A stretch of 15,106 nt of DNA. It comes from Deltaproteobacteria bacterium. Lineage in GTDB: Bacteria; UBA10199; DSSB01. Shown here piece after piece: positions 5,398 to 13,760 of this stretch. Positions within the stretch are counted from its first letter, which is position 1; each line of letters begins with the position of its first letter. The position numbers and the translations under genes were made by a program. The notes beneath the pieces were generated by a model, which searched no databases, was not told the origin of the DNA, and saw only the letters and a list, made by a program, of their open reading frames with translations. Where the stretch lies: NCBI GenBank assembly GCA_020440745.1, contig JAGRNM010000012.1, positions 1 through 15,106 on the forward strand, written 5' to 3'.

Positions 5398-7029
5398 TTA
5401 ACTTGCCTTGACTAGCCTTAGCACAGGATCTTTTTTGACTAAAGCGCCTTTTGGTGAATTTTTGATGACTTTGCCTCGTTTAAAAATCACCGGTCGCTTA
5501 AGCAAACGTCTCAAAAGTTGGGATCGACGCTCGGCCTCCCACAACTCATACTCAGCATCTTGCCTAGCATGAACCGTTACCAGAAGGCGATCTTCATAGA
5601 TTCTTAGGCTTAAAGAATCCACAACAGCAAAATGACTTCGATCCAAGGCATCCGCCAAACGCAATAAGGCAGCCATCCAACGCAAACGCTCCTGATCCTG
5701 CCTAACAAGTCTTGCTAAGGCTTCATGATGACTCTTGGGAAAACTCTTACGATGATAACGACTAACCAAGGCTAATAATTCTACTTCCTCTTCACTAAAG
5801 CCTGTTAAATCAGAATTCTTAATTAAATAATAAGCATGACGGTGGTGCTTACGAAAACTAATATAATAACCAATGTCATGTAAAAGAGCGGCATAATAAA
5901 GAAGCTCTCGGTCCAAACCACTTAAAGGGTGTAAGCGCTGTAACTTATCAAAAAGATAAAGACTCAGCTTAGCCACTTGCTGAGCATGTTCTCTATTGTA
6001 GTCACAACGATGGGCCAAACTTAAAACACTCCGAAGACGCACATTAGGAATCTCAGCTTCAGTGCGTAAAAGGCGTCGATTTTTTTGTAAAACCTGATAG
6101 ACCAAGCCTTCCCTTAAAGCAGCATCACTTAAGCTAAGAGAAGTCAGGGCCAGTTCTTGCATCAAGACCCAAGCAATAGCCCCACCGCTTAAAATAATAT
6201 CTACTCTTCTTCCATCTAAACCCTTGGCTTCCAAACGCTGTTCTAAAGTAGAATTTTTAATCCAGGCGTAGAGCTTTTGTAAGGTGCGTTTTTCTAGAGT
6301 CAAAGAACGGGGTTTGGAGTTAATTCCAGGGTTCTCCATAAAAAAACCCATACTCGCTAAATTTTGAAAAGTTCCCGAGGTAGCCCAAACATGATTAATC
6401 TTTTCCTGCTTAAGCCTTTTAACTACCGGCTTTAATTTTTTTCTTAAAAATTTTTCTAAACTTTGGAAAGCCTCTGCTTTGGCTTGCGGACTAGGAGAAG
6501 CATTTTTTTTAAAAAGTTTTTTAAAAAACTTTTCATAAAGCCTAGCCGAACCTATCTTAAGACTCCTAACCCAATGGACTTCCTGGCTATCTACCAAAAT
6601 AAACTCAACAGACCCTCCTCCAATATCCAAAATCAAGTTTTTACCAGGAGCTAAGACAACGGAGTTTTTAACGCCCAAATAAATTAAACGCCCCTCTTCT
6701 TCTCCGGTAATTACTTGGATTCTTAGACCAATCTCTCGGTAAACCCGCTTTAAAAAATCACCCCCGTTAGTCGACTCTCTTACCGCCGAAGTAGCTACCG
6801 CATAAAGTTGTTTGACTCCCTTAGTCTCTGCCAAAAATTTAAACTTCTTAAGAGCCCTGATAGCCAAGTCCATTCGTTCTTCTGTCAAACGCCCTGAACT
6901 AAGCATTCCATCCCCTAGACGCACCATCTCCTTTTCTTTACCCAAAAGTTCAAAACTGCCATTGGCCTTTAGCTCGGCCATAAGCATGTGGATGGAGTTG
7001 GTTCCTATGTCGAAGACAGCAACTTTCAT
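5398..7029 (-). CDS. Ppx/GppA family exopolyphosphatase or guanosine pentaphosphatase with HD domain
   Basis: A 543-residue member of the Ppx/GppA family, which removes terminal phosphate from polyphosphate or converts pppGpp to ppGpp. Domain order is as in full-length enzymes. The N-terminal ASKHA-fold phosphatase has DIGTNS (7-12), 'GEEEGRLIY' (109-117) with the catalytic Glu candidates, DIGGGSVEF (135-143), 'SLKIGSARL' (156-164) and a Ser-Gly-Gly motif at 281-283. The C-terminal HD domain has His348, HDIG (384-387), 'HHRHAYYLI' (395-403) and 'LRLADALDRSH' (456-466). Length is slightly above E. coli Ppx (513) and GppA (494). The ATG at 7029 has AAAGGA seven bases upstream. A 143-base gap separates it from nuoN. 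Sequence cannot separate Ppx from GppA activity. A Lys/Phe-rich loop near residues 167-176 is encoded by long A and T runs. Confidence 0.93.
   Translation of the reverse strand: MKVAVFDIGTNSIHMLMAELKANGSFELLGKEKEMVRLGDGMLSSGRLTEERMDLAIRALKKFKFLAETKGVKQLYAVATSAVRESTNGGDFLKRVYREIGLRIQVITGEEEGRLIYLGVKNSVVLAPGKNLILDIGGGSVEFILVDSQEVHWVRSLKIGSARLYEKFFKKLFKKNASPSPQAKAEAFQSLEKFLRKKLKPVVKRLKQEKINHVWATSGTFQNLASMGFFMENPGINSKPRSLTLEKRTLQKLYAWIKNSTLEQRLEAKGLDGRRVDIILSGGAIAWVLMQELALTSLSLSDAALREGLVYQVLQKNRRLLRTEAEIPNVRLRSVLSLAHRCDYNREHAQQVAKLSLYLFDKLQRLHPLSGLDRELLYYAALLHDIGYYISFRKHHRHAYYLIKNSDLTGFSEEEVELLALVSRYHRKSFPKSHHEALARLVRQDQERLRWMAALLRLADALDRSHFAVVDSLSLRIYEDRLLVTVHARQDAEYELWEAERRSQLLRRLLKRPVIFKRGKVIKNSPKGALVKKDPVLRLVKAS
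6512..6533. repeat. Perfect 22-bp A/T-rich palindrome inside the Ppx/GppA gene
   Basis: Eleven-base arms, AAAAGTTTTTT and its complement, meet with no spacer. On the - strand it encodes part of a Lys/Phe-rich loop. An A8 run follows it on that strand (the T run at 6503-6510). It is probably a by-product of Lys and Phe codon choice, but the runs are prone to slippage. Confidence 0.6.
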
Positions 7030-7109
7030 ACTTATCCTTTAATCGACAAACCCTCAAAAAAACATTTCTTGCAGCAAGCTACAAAGAACTTCCCTCATCA
7101 TTAAAATCC

Positions 7110-7126
7110 AAAGCTAGTTTAGCTTT
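7110..7126 (-). terminator. Possible weak terminator or hairpin between nuoN and Ppx/GppA gene
   Basis: AAAGCTA and TAGCTTT form a perfect seven-base stem with a three-base loop in the 143-base gap after nuoN. On the - strand it is followed by GGATTTTAAT, a poor T-run, and the stem has few G-C pairs. It could mark the end of the nuo transcript or be a processing hairpin. The rest of the gap (7030-7172) shows no gene. Confidence 0.3.
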
Positions 7127-7172
7127 TAAACAAATTTTTCGCAATACCTTGGATGGAGAGAGTTTTAAAACC

Positions 7173-8663
7173 TTAAGAAAGCAAATGGGCTGAATTCTTA
7201 ACTACCACGGATAAAGGCTCCCAAAAAAGACCCAAAGCCAAAGTGGCTAAGGCTAAGAAAGTGATCAAAACTGGATAACTACGACTTCCAAAACTAAACT
7301 TATCTTCGCTAAGAGGATCATCAAAATACATATATTTAATAATCCTAGCATAATAATAAAGGCTCACCACACTATTAAGCACACCAATCACCGCTAAGAC
7401 ATAGAGCTTAGCTTCTAGAACAGCGGAAAAAAGCACAAACTTACCCACAAAGCCAATAGTCGGTGGCAAACCGGTGAGAGAAATCAAAAAGACGGTCATA
7501 GCTAAAGCTGCCAAAGATCCTTTAGAACCCCTTTTAGCCAAGCCTTTAAAAGATTCTAGGTCTTGAGTCCCACTCTCTTGCATCACTGCTTGAGCCACGC
7601 CAAAAGCTCCAAAATTCATCACCAGATAAGCGCTTAAGTAAAATAAGATGCCCTCAATAGCTTGTTGATTAAGAGCGGCGACCGCCATCAACATATAACC
7701 CGCATGGGCAATCGAAGAATAAGCGAGCATACGCTTGGTATCTTTTTGCCACATGGCCACCACATTACCCAAAGTCATCGTAGCCACCGCAAAGACAGAC
7801 ATCAGACCCGAAATATCCACGCTCTTAATAGGTTCAAAATCCGCTCCGTTATGAGTGGTCAAGGCCGTATAAACAAAACGCAGGAGAATAGCAAAACCAG
7901 CTGCCTTAGGCCCTACGCTAAGATAAGACGTCACCGGCGTAGGTGCCCCTTGGTAAACATCAGGAGCCCACATATGAAAAGGCACCATAGAAACTTTATA
8001 ACCAAAGCCAGCCATGGTCATGAGTAAACCAATAAATAAAGGTAAACGCTCCATGGGATGACTTAAAAGAAAAGCCTTAATCTGAATGGCATCCAAAGTG
8101 CCGCTGACCCCAAAGAGTAAGGAGAGACCATAAATCATAATACCACTAGCCGTGGCACCATAAAGCACGTACTTTAAAGCTGCCTCAGAAGAAGCCCTAG
8201 AACCGTAGATAGAACCCACCACCACATAACTAAGGATACTAACCAACTCCAAAGACAAGTAAATCATTAATAGATTGTTAGAAGCAGCCAAAATGGGCAA
8301 ACCCAAAGCAATACCCAGTATCAAAGCCCAATACTCCGCTTTGACTTTAGCAAGCTCTTTAGATTTTACACTAAAATAAAGAGCAAATAAGGTGGAGACA
8401 CCGGCAAAGAGACGAAAAAAGTCCGTAAAACTATCCCCCACAATCATGCCGTGAAACAAAAGGGCCTGGGGAAATTGCTGCACATAAACACTTAAGCCTA
8501 AAAAGAAAACTACTCCTATAGCCGCCACGATGGGCAAAGCCCTTTTTTGATTCTTAATAGAAGGCAGCAGATCCAAAATAAAGATCAACACAAAAGTGGC
8601 CACCAGTGCCAACTCTGGTAAAAAATACCAGAGACTTTCTTGATTGTTTAATACTTGCATCAT
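7173..8663 (-). CDS. nuoN: NADH-quinone oxidoreductase subunit N
   Basis: A 496-residue antiporter-like membrane subunit of respiratory complex I, one of the three Mrp-type proton channels in the membrane arm. The protein is hydrophobic throughout, with about 14 predicted membrane segments. Key proton-path residues are visible in family positions: Glu139 in 'IYLSLELVSILSYVVVG', Lys223 in 'GYKVSMVPFHMWAPDVY', Lys253 in 'GPKAAGF' and Lys408 in 'GFVGKFVLF'. The discontinuous helix motif 'APDVYQGAPTPVTSYLS' is intact. Two adjacent ATG codons open the frame, and GGAAG lies seven bases before the first. It is the last nuo gene of this cluster, 35 bases after nuoM, as in the common nuoL-M-N order. 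Confidence 0.96.
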   Translation of the reverse strand: MMQVLNNQESLWYFLPELALVATFVLIFILDLLPSIKNQKRALPIVAAIGVVFFLGLSVYVQQFPQALLFHGMIVGDSFTDFFRLFAGVSTLFALYFSVKSKELAKVKAEYWALILGIALGLPILAASNNLLMIYLSLELVSILSYVVVGSIYGSRASSEAALKYVLYGATASGIMIYGLSLLFGVSGTLDAIQIKAFLLSHPMERLPLFIGLLMTMAGFGYKVSMVPFHMWAPDVYQGAPTPVTSYLSVGPKAAGFAILLRFVYTALTTHNGADFEPIKSVDISGLMSVFAVATMTLGNVVAMWQKDTKRMLAYSSIAHAGYMLMAVAALNQQAIEGILFYLSAYLVMNFGAFGVAQAVMQESGTQDLESFKGLAKRGSKGSLAALAMTVFLISLTGLPPTIGFVGKFVLFSAVLEAKLYVLAVIGVLNSVVSLYYYARIIKYMYFDDPLSEDKFSFGSRSYPVLITFLALATLALGLFWEPLSVVVKNSAHLLS

Positions 8664-8698
8664 TCAACAACTTCCAAAAAACAAAGGCTCTCTTTCAC

Positions 8699-10219
8699 TT
8701 AAGGAATAGATTGGAGCATGGTGGCTACTCGATCCCCATGCTTTAATAAGACTTCATTAATGCCATCCAAAGAAACCCTCATCATATCTAAAGCTGGCTT
8801 AGGATAAACACCCAAGATCAACACAATGGCTGCCAAAGGTAACAAACACAAAGCTTCACGACGGGAAATATCGGGAAAAGCTTTGTACTTTTCGTTTTCC
8901 TTGCCCAAATAAACCCTCTGTAAAGTCCACAACATATAGGCTGCTGTAAAGACTACACTGGTCACGGCAATGGCCGTTAGGCCCTGATAGGTTTTAAAAG
9001 ACCCTAGAAAAATTAAAGCCTCGCTAATAAAACCGGATAAGCCTGGTAAGCCAACTGCTGCAAAAAAGGCAATGGTCGTCCACACTGCATATTTGGGCAT
9101 AATAGAAGCCATGCCGCCAAATCCATTAATCTCACGGTGATGGGCTCTATCATAGATCACACCTACCAAGAGAAAGAGTTGGGCGGTAATGGTTCCGTGA
9201 TTAAACATCTGCAAAACACCACCGTTGATGCCTTCGCTAGTAAAAGAAGCGATTCCTAAGATCACAAAGCCCATATGAGAGACAGAAGAATAAGCAATGA
9301 GCTTTTTAAAGTCCTTTTGGGCCATGGCACAAAGAGCACCATAAATAATATTAATGACTCCCAAAAGGGCCATCCAATAGGCCATGTCTACAGTAATGTC
9401 AGGAAAGATCTGATAATTAAAACGCAAGATCCCGTAAGTACCCATCTTAAGCAAGACGCCTGCCAGAATAACCGAAATAGCCGTCGGCGCCTCTACGTGG
9501 GCATCGGGCAACCAAGTATGAAAGGGAAAAACCGGTACTTTGATAGCAAAACCAATAAAAAGCCCCAACCAACATAAGAGCCTAAAATGCTCCCCACTTA
9601 AAGGTCCTAAATGAATCGCCTGATTTTGCAGCTCGATCATATTAAAGGTACCTGCATATAAGTAAAAGGCAATCATCACCAAAAGCATCAAGACCGAACC
9701 CGCCATGGTGTAGAGAAAAAACTTAATGGCCGCATACTCACGCCTAGCACCTCCCCAAATACCGATGAGAAAATACATAGGCAGCAACATGACTTCCCAA
9801 AAAATAAAGAAAAGGAAAAAGTCTAAGGCTAAGAAAGTACCCATCATGCCTGTTTCTAAAAGCAAAAAGAGGACAAAATAAGCCTTCACCTGCTTGGTGA
9901 TTTTCCAACTGGCAATAATACAAATGGTACTAATCAAGGCTGTCAAAATCACCATGGTGACCGACAAACCATCCACACCAAAATAATAGTGAATATTAAA
10001 AGCCTCAATCCATTTATAAGGACCTTCGGCTAATTGAATAGCTTTTGTCGTACGGTCAAAATCTAAAAATAAAATCACCGCGCCCACTAAAGAAGGCAAA
10101 GTTCCCAAAAGAGCTGACCAACGAATCCAGTTAAGCTTTTCCTTAGGCATTAAAGCTACCAAGAGCATGCCAGCCAAGGGAGCAAAGGTAATAAAAGTTA
10201 AGAGAGGAAAATGTTCCAT
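8699..10219 (-). CDS. nuoM: NADH-quinone oxidoreductase subunit M
   Basis: A 506-residue antiporter-like membrane subunit of complex I. Proton-path residues are in the expected places: Glu142 in 'FFIFWEVMLLPMYF', Lys227 in 'GFAIKVPVFPFHTWLPDAH', Lys258 in 'GVLLKMGTYG' and Glu400 in 'GLSGFISEALIFLG'. The family hallmark 'LPDAHVEAPTAISVILAG' is complete. The C-terminal end lacks extra domains. The ATG at 10219 is preceded by AAAGGA at nine bases. It sits 70 bases after nuoL, and that gap starts with a hairpin and T-run that could attenuate transcription, and 35 bases before nuoN. Confidence 0.97.
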   Translation of the reverse strand: MEHFPLLTFITFAPLAGMLLVALMPKEKLNWIRWSALLGTLPSLVGAVILFLDFDRTTKAIQLAEGPYKWIEAFNIHYYFGVDGLSVTMVILTALISTICIIASWKITKQVKAYFVLFLLLETGMMGTFLALDFFLFFIFWEVMLLPMYFLIGIWGGARREYAAIKFFLYTMAGSVLMLLVMIAFYLYAGTFNMIELQNQAIHLGPLSGEHFRLLCWLGLFIGFAIKVPVFPFHTWLPDAHVEAPTAISVILAGVLLKMGTYGILRFNYQIFPDITVDMAYWMALLGVINIIYGALCAMAQKDFKKLIAYSSVSHMGFVILGIASFTSEGINGGVLQMFNHGTITAQLFLLVGVIYDRAHHREINGFGGMASIMPKYAVWTTIAFFAAVGLPGLSGFISEALIFLGSFKTYQGLTAIAVTSVVFTAAYMLWTLQRVYLGKENEKYKAFPDISRREALCLLPLAAIVLILGVYPKPALDMMRVSLDGINEVLLKHGDRVATMLQSIP

Positions 10220-10275
10220 AAGGCTATCCTTTTACAAAAACTAAAAATCCTAATGCTTAAAGTTCTAAAAAATAC

Positions 10276-10293
10276 TTGATGCCCATGCATCAA
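10276..10293 (-). terminator. Terminator-like hairpin overlapping the nuoL stop codon
   Basis: On the - strand TTGATGC (10293-10287) pairs perfectly with GCATCAA (10282-10276) around a four-base loop, followed by GTATTTTTTAG. The nuoL stop codon (10292-10290) lies in the first arm. The stem has only three G-C pairs, so termination would be partial at most. It could be an intra-operon attenuator or an mRNA processing and stability element. Confidence 0.45.
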
Positions 10294-12428
10294 AGCATTC
10301 GCCAAATCATTAAAATCACCACACCCAACATCGCCACATACAAATAATTTTGGATCCGACCGGTTTGGGTCTTACGTAAAGCCCTTCCCAATTGACGGAC
10401 CAATTGGGCAACTCCGTTGACCAAACCATCCACAAAAGTCGCATCCCAAAAACCCATTACTCTAGAATAAACTCTGACTACAGAACCCACTGCGTTCACT
10501 GCCCCGTCCACTACCTTGGCGTCAAAAGCAGAAAGAAAATTATTAAGTCTCAAAAGATTATTCACCACCAAGGCCTGATAGATCTCGTCTACATAATATT
10601 TATTAAGTGCTAAGGCATGAAGCTTGGGAAACTTAGCCACAAACTTTTTAGGCAAATCCTGACGTTTGGTATAAAAAAGATAACCCAAATAAGAAGCCGT
10701 TAAAGCAATAGCCACAGAAAAAATCATCAGACCATATTCAATGGGCGGTACTGAATGATGACCACCGTGATGACCACCTCCATGATTTAAAACCGGCTCC
10801 AACCAATGCTCAAAGAAGTTAGGTACATGAAAGAAATGCCCCAAGGCATAAGGAATTCCCAAAAAACCACCCACAACAGAAAGCAAGGCCAAGACACTTA
10901 AGGCAAAAGTCATGGTCTTAGGACTCTCATGGGGCGTATGATCGCCATGACCATGATGACCGTGATCATCATCGTGTCCATGGGAAGCTTCTTCCGCAGG
11001 AACTTCATGGGCCCTGGCTCCTAATTCACCATAAAAAGTCATACTAACCGCACGGAACATATAAAAAGCTGTCCCCATGGCACCGGCTATTCCCAACCCC
11101 CAAAGCACATAGTACCAAGAGGAAATATGGCCACCTGCCTCAAAAGCCTTCCAAAGAATCTCATCCTTAGAAAAGAAACCACTAAAGGGAAAAATACCCG
11201 CAATGGCAATGGTCGCCAAAAGAAAGGTCCAATAGGTCACGGGCATATATTTTTTTAAGCCCCCCATCTTACGCATGTCTTGCTCATGGTGCATGCCTAA
11301 GATAACCGAACCCGAACCTAAGAAAAGACAGGCCTTAAAAAAAGCATGAGTCATCAGGTGAAAAATACCAGCCGCATAAGCCCCTGTCCCCATCCCTAAA
11401 AACATATAACCCAATTGACTGACTGTAGAGTAAGCCAAAACCTTTTTAATATCATTTTGGGCAAAACCAATCGTAGCCGCAAAGAGCGCTGTGACCGCTC
11501 CCACCGTTGCTACCACCACCAAGGCTTCCGGTGCCAAAGTATAGACAAAATTAAGTCGTCCGATCATATAGATACCCGCTGTCACCATGGTAGCCGCATG
11601 GATCAAACCAGAAACCGGCGTAGGACCCGCCATAGCATCGGGTAACCAAACATAGAGAGGCACCTGAGCCGACTTACCGGTAGCACCGATAAATAATAAA
11701 ATCCCCACCAAGACTAAAACTGGCCAACCGCCAACTTCTACATCTTTAATCAGCCCCACATGTTGGCCAATTTCTTTAAAAGTTACCGAGGCATGTCCAT
11801 AGTCGTACATGGTCCAAAACAAGAGAAACATACCTAAGAGAAAGGCAAAATCACCAATACGGTTGACCACAAAAGCCTTCATTCCAGCCTGGGCATTGGC
11901 CTTTTCTTTAAACCAAAAACCAATCAGCAAGTAAGAACAAAGCCCCACACCTTCCCAACCAATAAAGAGCATGAGCAGATTATCACCCATGACTAAGAGC
12001 AACATGGCAAAACAAAAAAGGTTAAGGTAGGTAAAAAAGCGGGAATAACTAGGATCATCCGCCATATAACCGATGGAATAAACGTGAATCAAAAAACCCA
12101 CGCCTGTAATAATCAGCATCATCACGCTAGAAAGCGGATCTAATAGAAAAGCCGCATCTGCTTTAAGAGAACCCACTTGTAACCAAGTATAAAGATACCG
12201 AGTAATAGAACGAGCCTCAGGCTCTAAGGAACTAAGATGCAAAAAAACACCTACCGCAAAAATAAAAGAAAGCAGCAAAGCCCCACAAGCAATGGTATGC
12301 ACCACTGTTTTAGAACGCACATAAGGCAGCTTTAAAAAAGTCCCGATTCCATTGATCAAAAAACCTACCAAGGGAGCCAAAGGAATGATCCAAGCATAAT
12401 CGATAAAAAATTGCGTGTTCATTGACAA
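10290..12428 (-). CDS. nuoL: NADH-quinone oxidoreductase subunit L, with His-rich insert
   Basis: A 712-residue antiporter-like subunit at the far end of the complex I membrane arm, including the long lateral helix. Landmark residues are Glu159 in 'LFIGWEGVGLCSYLLIGFW', Asp193 in 'NRIGDFAFLLG', Lys252 in 'GATGKSAQVPLYVWLPDAM' and Lys421 in 'GFFSKDEILWKAF'. 'GPTPVSGLIHAATMVTAG' is intact. Two His-rich stretches interrupt the C-terminal third: residues 475-500, with many His and Asp, and 549-558, Gly/His only. The frame opens with TTG at 12428 and meets an ATG two codons later at 12422. An AAGGG site is seven bases before the TTG and thirteen before the ATG, so the TTG is slightly favoured on spacing, and the true start is one of the two. 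The nuoK stop is three bases upstream. Confidence 0.96.
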   Translation of the reverse strand: MSMNTQFFIDYAWIIPLAPLVGFLINGIGTFLKLPYVRSKTVVHTIACGALLLSFIFAVGVFLHLSSLEPEARSITRYLYTWLQVGSLKADAAFLLDPLSSVMMLIITGVGFLIHVYSIGYMADDPSYSRFFTYLNLFCFAMLLLVMGDNLLMLFIGWEGVGLCSYLLIGFWFKEKANAQAGMKAFVVNRIGDFAFLLGMFLLFWTMYDYGHASVTFKEIGQHVGLIKDVEVGGWPVLVLVGILLFIGATGKSAQVPLYVWLPDAMAGPTPVSGLIHAATMVTAGIYMIGRLNFVYTLAPEALVVVATVGAVTALFAATIGFAQNDIKKVLAYSTVSQLGYMFLGMGTGAYAAGIFHLMTHAFFKACLFLGSGSVILGMHHEQDMRKMGGLKKYMPVTYWTFLLATIAIAGIFPFSGFFSKDEILWKAFEAGGHISSWYYVLWGLGIAGAMGTAFYMFRAVSMTFYGELGARAHEVPAEEASHGHDDDHGHHGHGDHTPHESPKTMTFALSVLALLSVVGGFLGIPYALGHFFHVPNFFEHWLEPVLNHGGGHHGGHHSVPPIEYGLMIFSVAIALTASYLGYLFYTKRQDLPKKFVAKFPKLHALALNKYYVDEIYQALVVNNLLRLNNFLSAFDAKVVDGAVNAVGSVVRVYSRVMGFWDATFVDGLVNGVAQLVRQLGRALRKTQTGRIQNYLYVAMLGVVILMIWRML
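10754..10993 (-). other. Two His-rich coding segments within nuoL
   Basis: The segments lie near 10755-10784 (residues 549-558, Gly/His pattern) and 10929-11006 (residues 475-500, His/Asp/Gly with nine His). They flank one hydrophobic stretch. The codons are mostly CAT and CAC mixed, so this is not a simple nucleotide repeat. Metal binding is an inference from composition only. Confidence 0.7.
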
Positions 12429-12431
12429 AAA

Positions 12432-12737
12432 CTAGCCCTTCAAATCATCCACTTCCACCGTATCGATGGTTTTAAAATTACGATAAATCATTAAGCCCAC
12501 CGCCAAGGCTACAGCGGCCTCGGCTGCTGCTAAAACAATGACAAAGAGGGCATAAATCGAACCCTCTGCCATATGATTGCTATAACGACCAAAGATGACC
12601 ATATTTAAAGCAGCCGCATTAAGGACTAGCTCGGTACCCAAGAGTATCCCTAAGGCATTACGGCGAGTGGCCACGGTTAATAAACCCAAAACAAAAATAG
12701 CTGCACTAACCAATAAATAATGTTGAATACTAATCAC
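12432..12737 (-). CDS. nuoK: NADH-quinone oxidoreductase subunit K
   Basis: A 101-residue, three-helix membrane subunit of complex I, the MnhC/MrpC-like part of the proton path. The two membrane glutamates needed in the family are present: Glu36 in 'GTELVLNAAALN' and Glu73 in 'LAAAEAAVALAVGL'. Length matches the family norm of about 100. The start is GTG at 12737, preceded by GGGAGGTG with six bases between GGAGG and the start. The first eight bases overlap the end of nuoJ, a typical sign of translational coupling. An internal ATG that would fit better is absent. Confidence 0.96.
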   Translation of the reverse strand: MISIQHYLLVSAAIFVLGLLTVATRRNALGILLGTELVLNAAALNMVIFGRYSNHMAEGSIYALFVIVLAAAEAAVALAVGLMIYRNFKTIDTVEVDDLKG

Positions 12738-13239
12738 CCTTCACCTCCCGACGTCCCAAAGACACTGCTCCTACTAACACTCCCAAAAGTAAGACACTAG
12801 CCAACTCAAAGGGTAATAGATACTGAGTTAATAAAGTATTACCGATTGAAGCAGTCGTGGGAGTGGCCTCTGGTAATTCTTTAACCACAAACCATTCGGT
12901 AGAAAAAATCAGCTTAGCCAATAAACCAAAAAGAATCACCGCCACCGGCAAAGCAAATTTTAAACCAATAGAGCGATTGGTGACCTTAACGTCCGCAATA
13001 CCTGAAGTCATTAATACGGCAAAAAGATACAAGACCATGATACCGCCGATATAGACCAAGAGTTGGGCAATCGCTAAAAAATCTGCTCCCAAAAGAGCAA
13101 AAAAAGCAGCCACACCAGTAAAGGTACCCAAAAGGGAAAAAGCGGAGTAGACCAAGTTTTTGCTAAAAGCCAAAACTAAGCAAGCTCCTAAAATCAAGCC
13201 GGAAAAAGCTAAAAAGATTAAAAGAGTAAGATCAGGCAT
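12730..13239 (-). CDS. nuoJ: NADH-quinone oxidoreductase subunit J
   Basis: A 169-residue membrane subunit of complex I with five predicted helices. The family's most conserved stretch, around the pi-bulge helix, is present: 'GADFLAIAQLLVYIGGIMVL' (50-69), followed by 'YLFAVLM'. A periplasmic or cytoplasmic loop lies near 115-135, and the last helix ends in 'GVLVGAVSLGRREVKGD'. The ATG at 13239 overlaps the nuoI stop by eight bases, and the gene's end overlaps nuoK by eight bases, so nuoI-J-K look translationally coupled. Length is close to the usual 165-185. Confidence 0.95.
   Translation of the reverse strand: MPDLTLLIFLAFSGLILGACLVLAFSKNLVYSAFSLLGTFTGVAAFFALLGADFLAIAQLLVYIGGIMVLYLFAVLMTSGIADVKVTNRSIGLKFALPVAVILFGLLAKLIFSTEWFVVKELPEATPTTASIGNTLLTQYLLPFELASVLLLGVLVGAVSLGRREVKGD
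12742..12749 (-). promoter_or_regulatory. Ribosome binding site fixing the GTG start of nuoK
   Basis: GGGAGGTG on the - strand lies within the end of nuoJ, six bases from core to start codon. It supports GTG at 12737 as the true nuoK start. Confidence 0.7.
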
Positions 13240-13738
13240 TGTCTTTAGCTTCCTCCACTTTTACTTCTTCAACTTTATCTTTTTTAGGTGGTTTGTAAGG
13301 CACTATTTTACCGTCTTCCGGCACAAAACGCTCTACCATGCTATCTAAGGAATAAGCTGCCCTTTCAAACTCTGGAATAAAATGAATCGCACCCGTTGGA
13401 CAGGGCTCGGTACAAAGACCACAATACATGCACTTGGCCATATCGATATCAAAATGGGTCATGACCCGACCTAGACTTTCGTCCTTATCAGTAACAATCT
13501 TAATGCAATCAATAGGGCAATTTTTTTCGCAGTTAAGACATGCCGTGCAGATATCCATCTCTACCCGTAACCAAGAGCGAGACCGCTCTGGGAGTAAATC
13601 GCTAACTGGACGAGGGGTTTTGTCAGGGTATTGAATAGTCACCGGCTTACGCACCAAATGGGAGCTAGTGATGGCAAAACCTTCAAACAAAGAAGTGGCC
13701 GCGTCTTTAATATCTTTTAAATAACTGCTAAGTGACAT
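13232..13738 (-). CDS. nuoI: NADH-quinone oxidoreductase subunit I
   Basis: A 168-residue iron-sulfur subunit of complex I carrying two [4Fe-4S] clusters (N6a and N6b), which pass electrons towards the quinone site. Two ferredoxin motifs are complete: C64-x2-C67-x2-C70-x3-C74-Pro and C103-x2-C106-x2-C109-x3-C113-Pro. The N-terminal amphipathic region contains 'LFEGFAITSSHLVRKPVTIQYP', which docks on the membrane arm. The last 20 or so residues are a charged tail of alternating Lys, Val and Glu with no known role. The ATG at 13738 has only a weak AAGGTAG site about eleven bases upstream. It lies 22 bases after nuoH and overlaps nuoJ by eight bases. Confidence 0.97.
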   Translation of the reverse strand: MSLSSYLKDIKDAATSLFEGFAITSSHLVRKPVTIQYPDKTPRPVSDLLPERSRSWLRVEMDICTACLNCEKNCPIDCIKIVTDKDESLGRVMTHFDIDMAKCMYCGLCTEPCPTGAIHFIPEFERAAYSLDSMVERFVPEDGKIVPYKPPKKDKVEEVKVEEAKDNA

Positions 13739-13760
13739 CTAAATCTTCTACCTTAATTAA

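Noticed and set aside
6517..6533. Programmed ribosomal frameshift at the A/T runs in the Ppx/GppA gene
   Set aside because: The runs are not arranged as a slippery heptamer in the reading frame, and the zero frame alone gives the complete two-domain protein.
7030..7172. Small - strand ORF of 15 codons and a weak promoter match before the Ppx/GppA gene
   Set aside because: The ORF has no homology or binding site, and the promoter boxes match at only four of six positions each.
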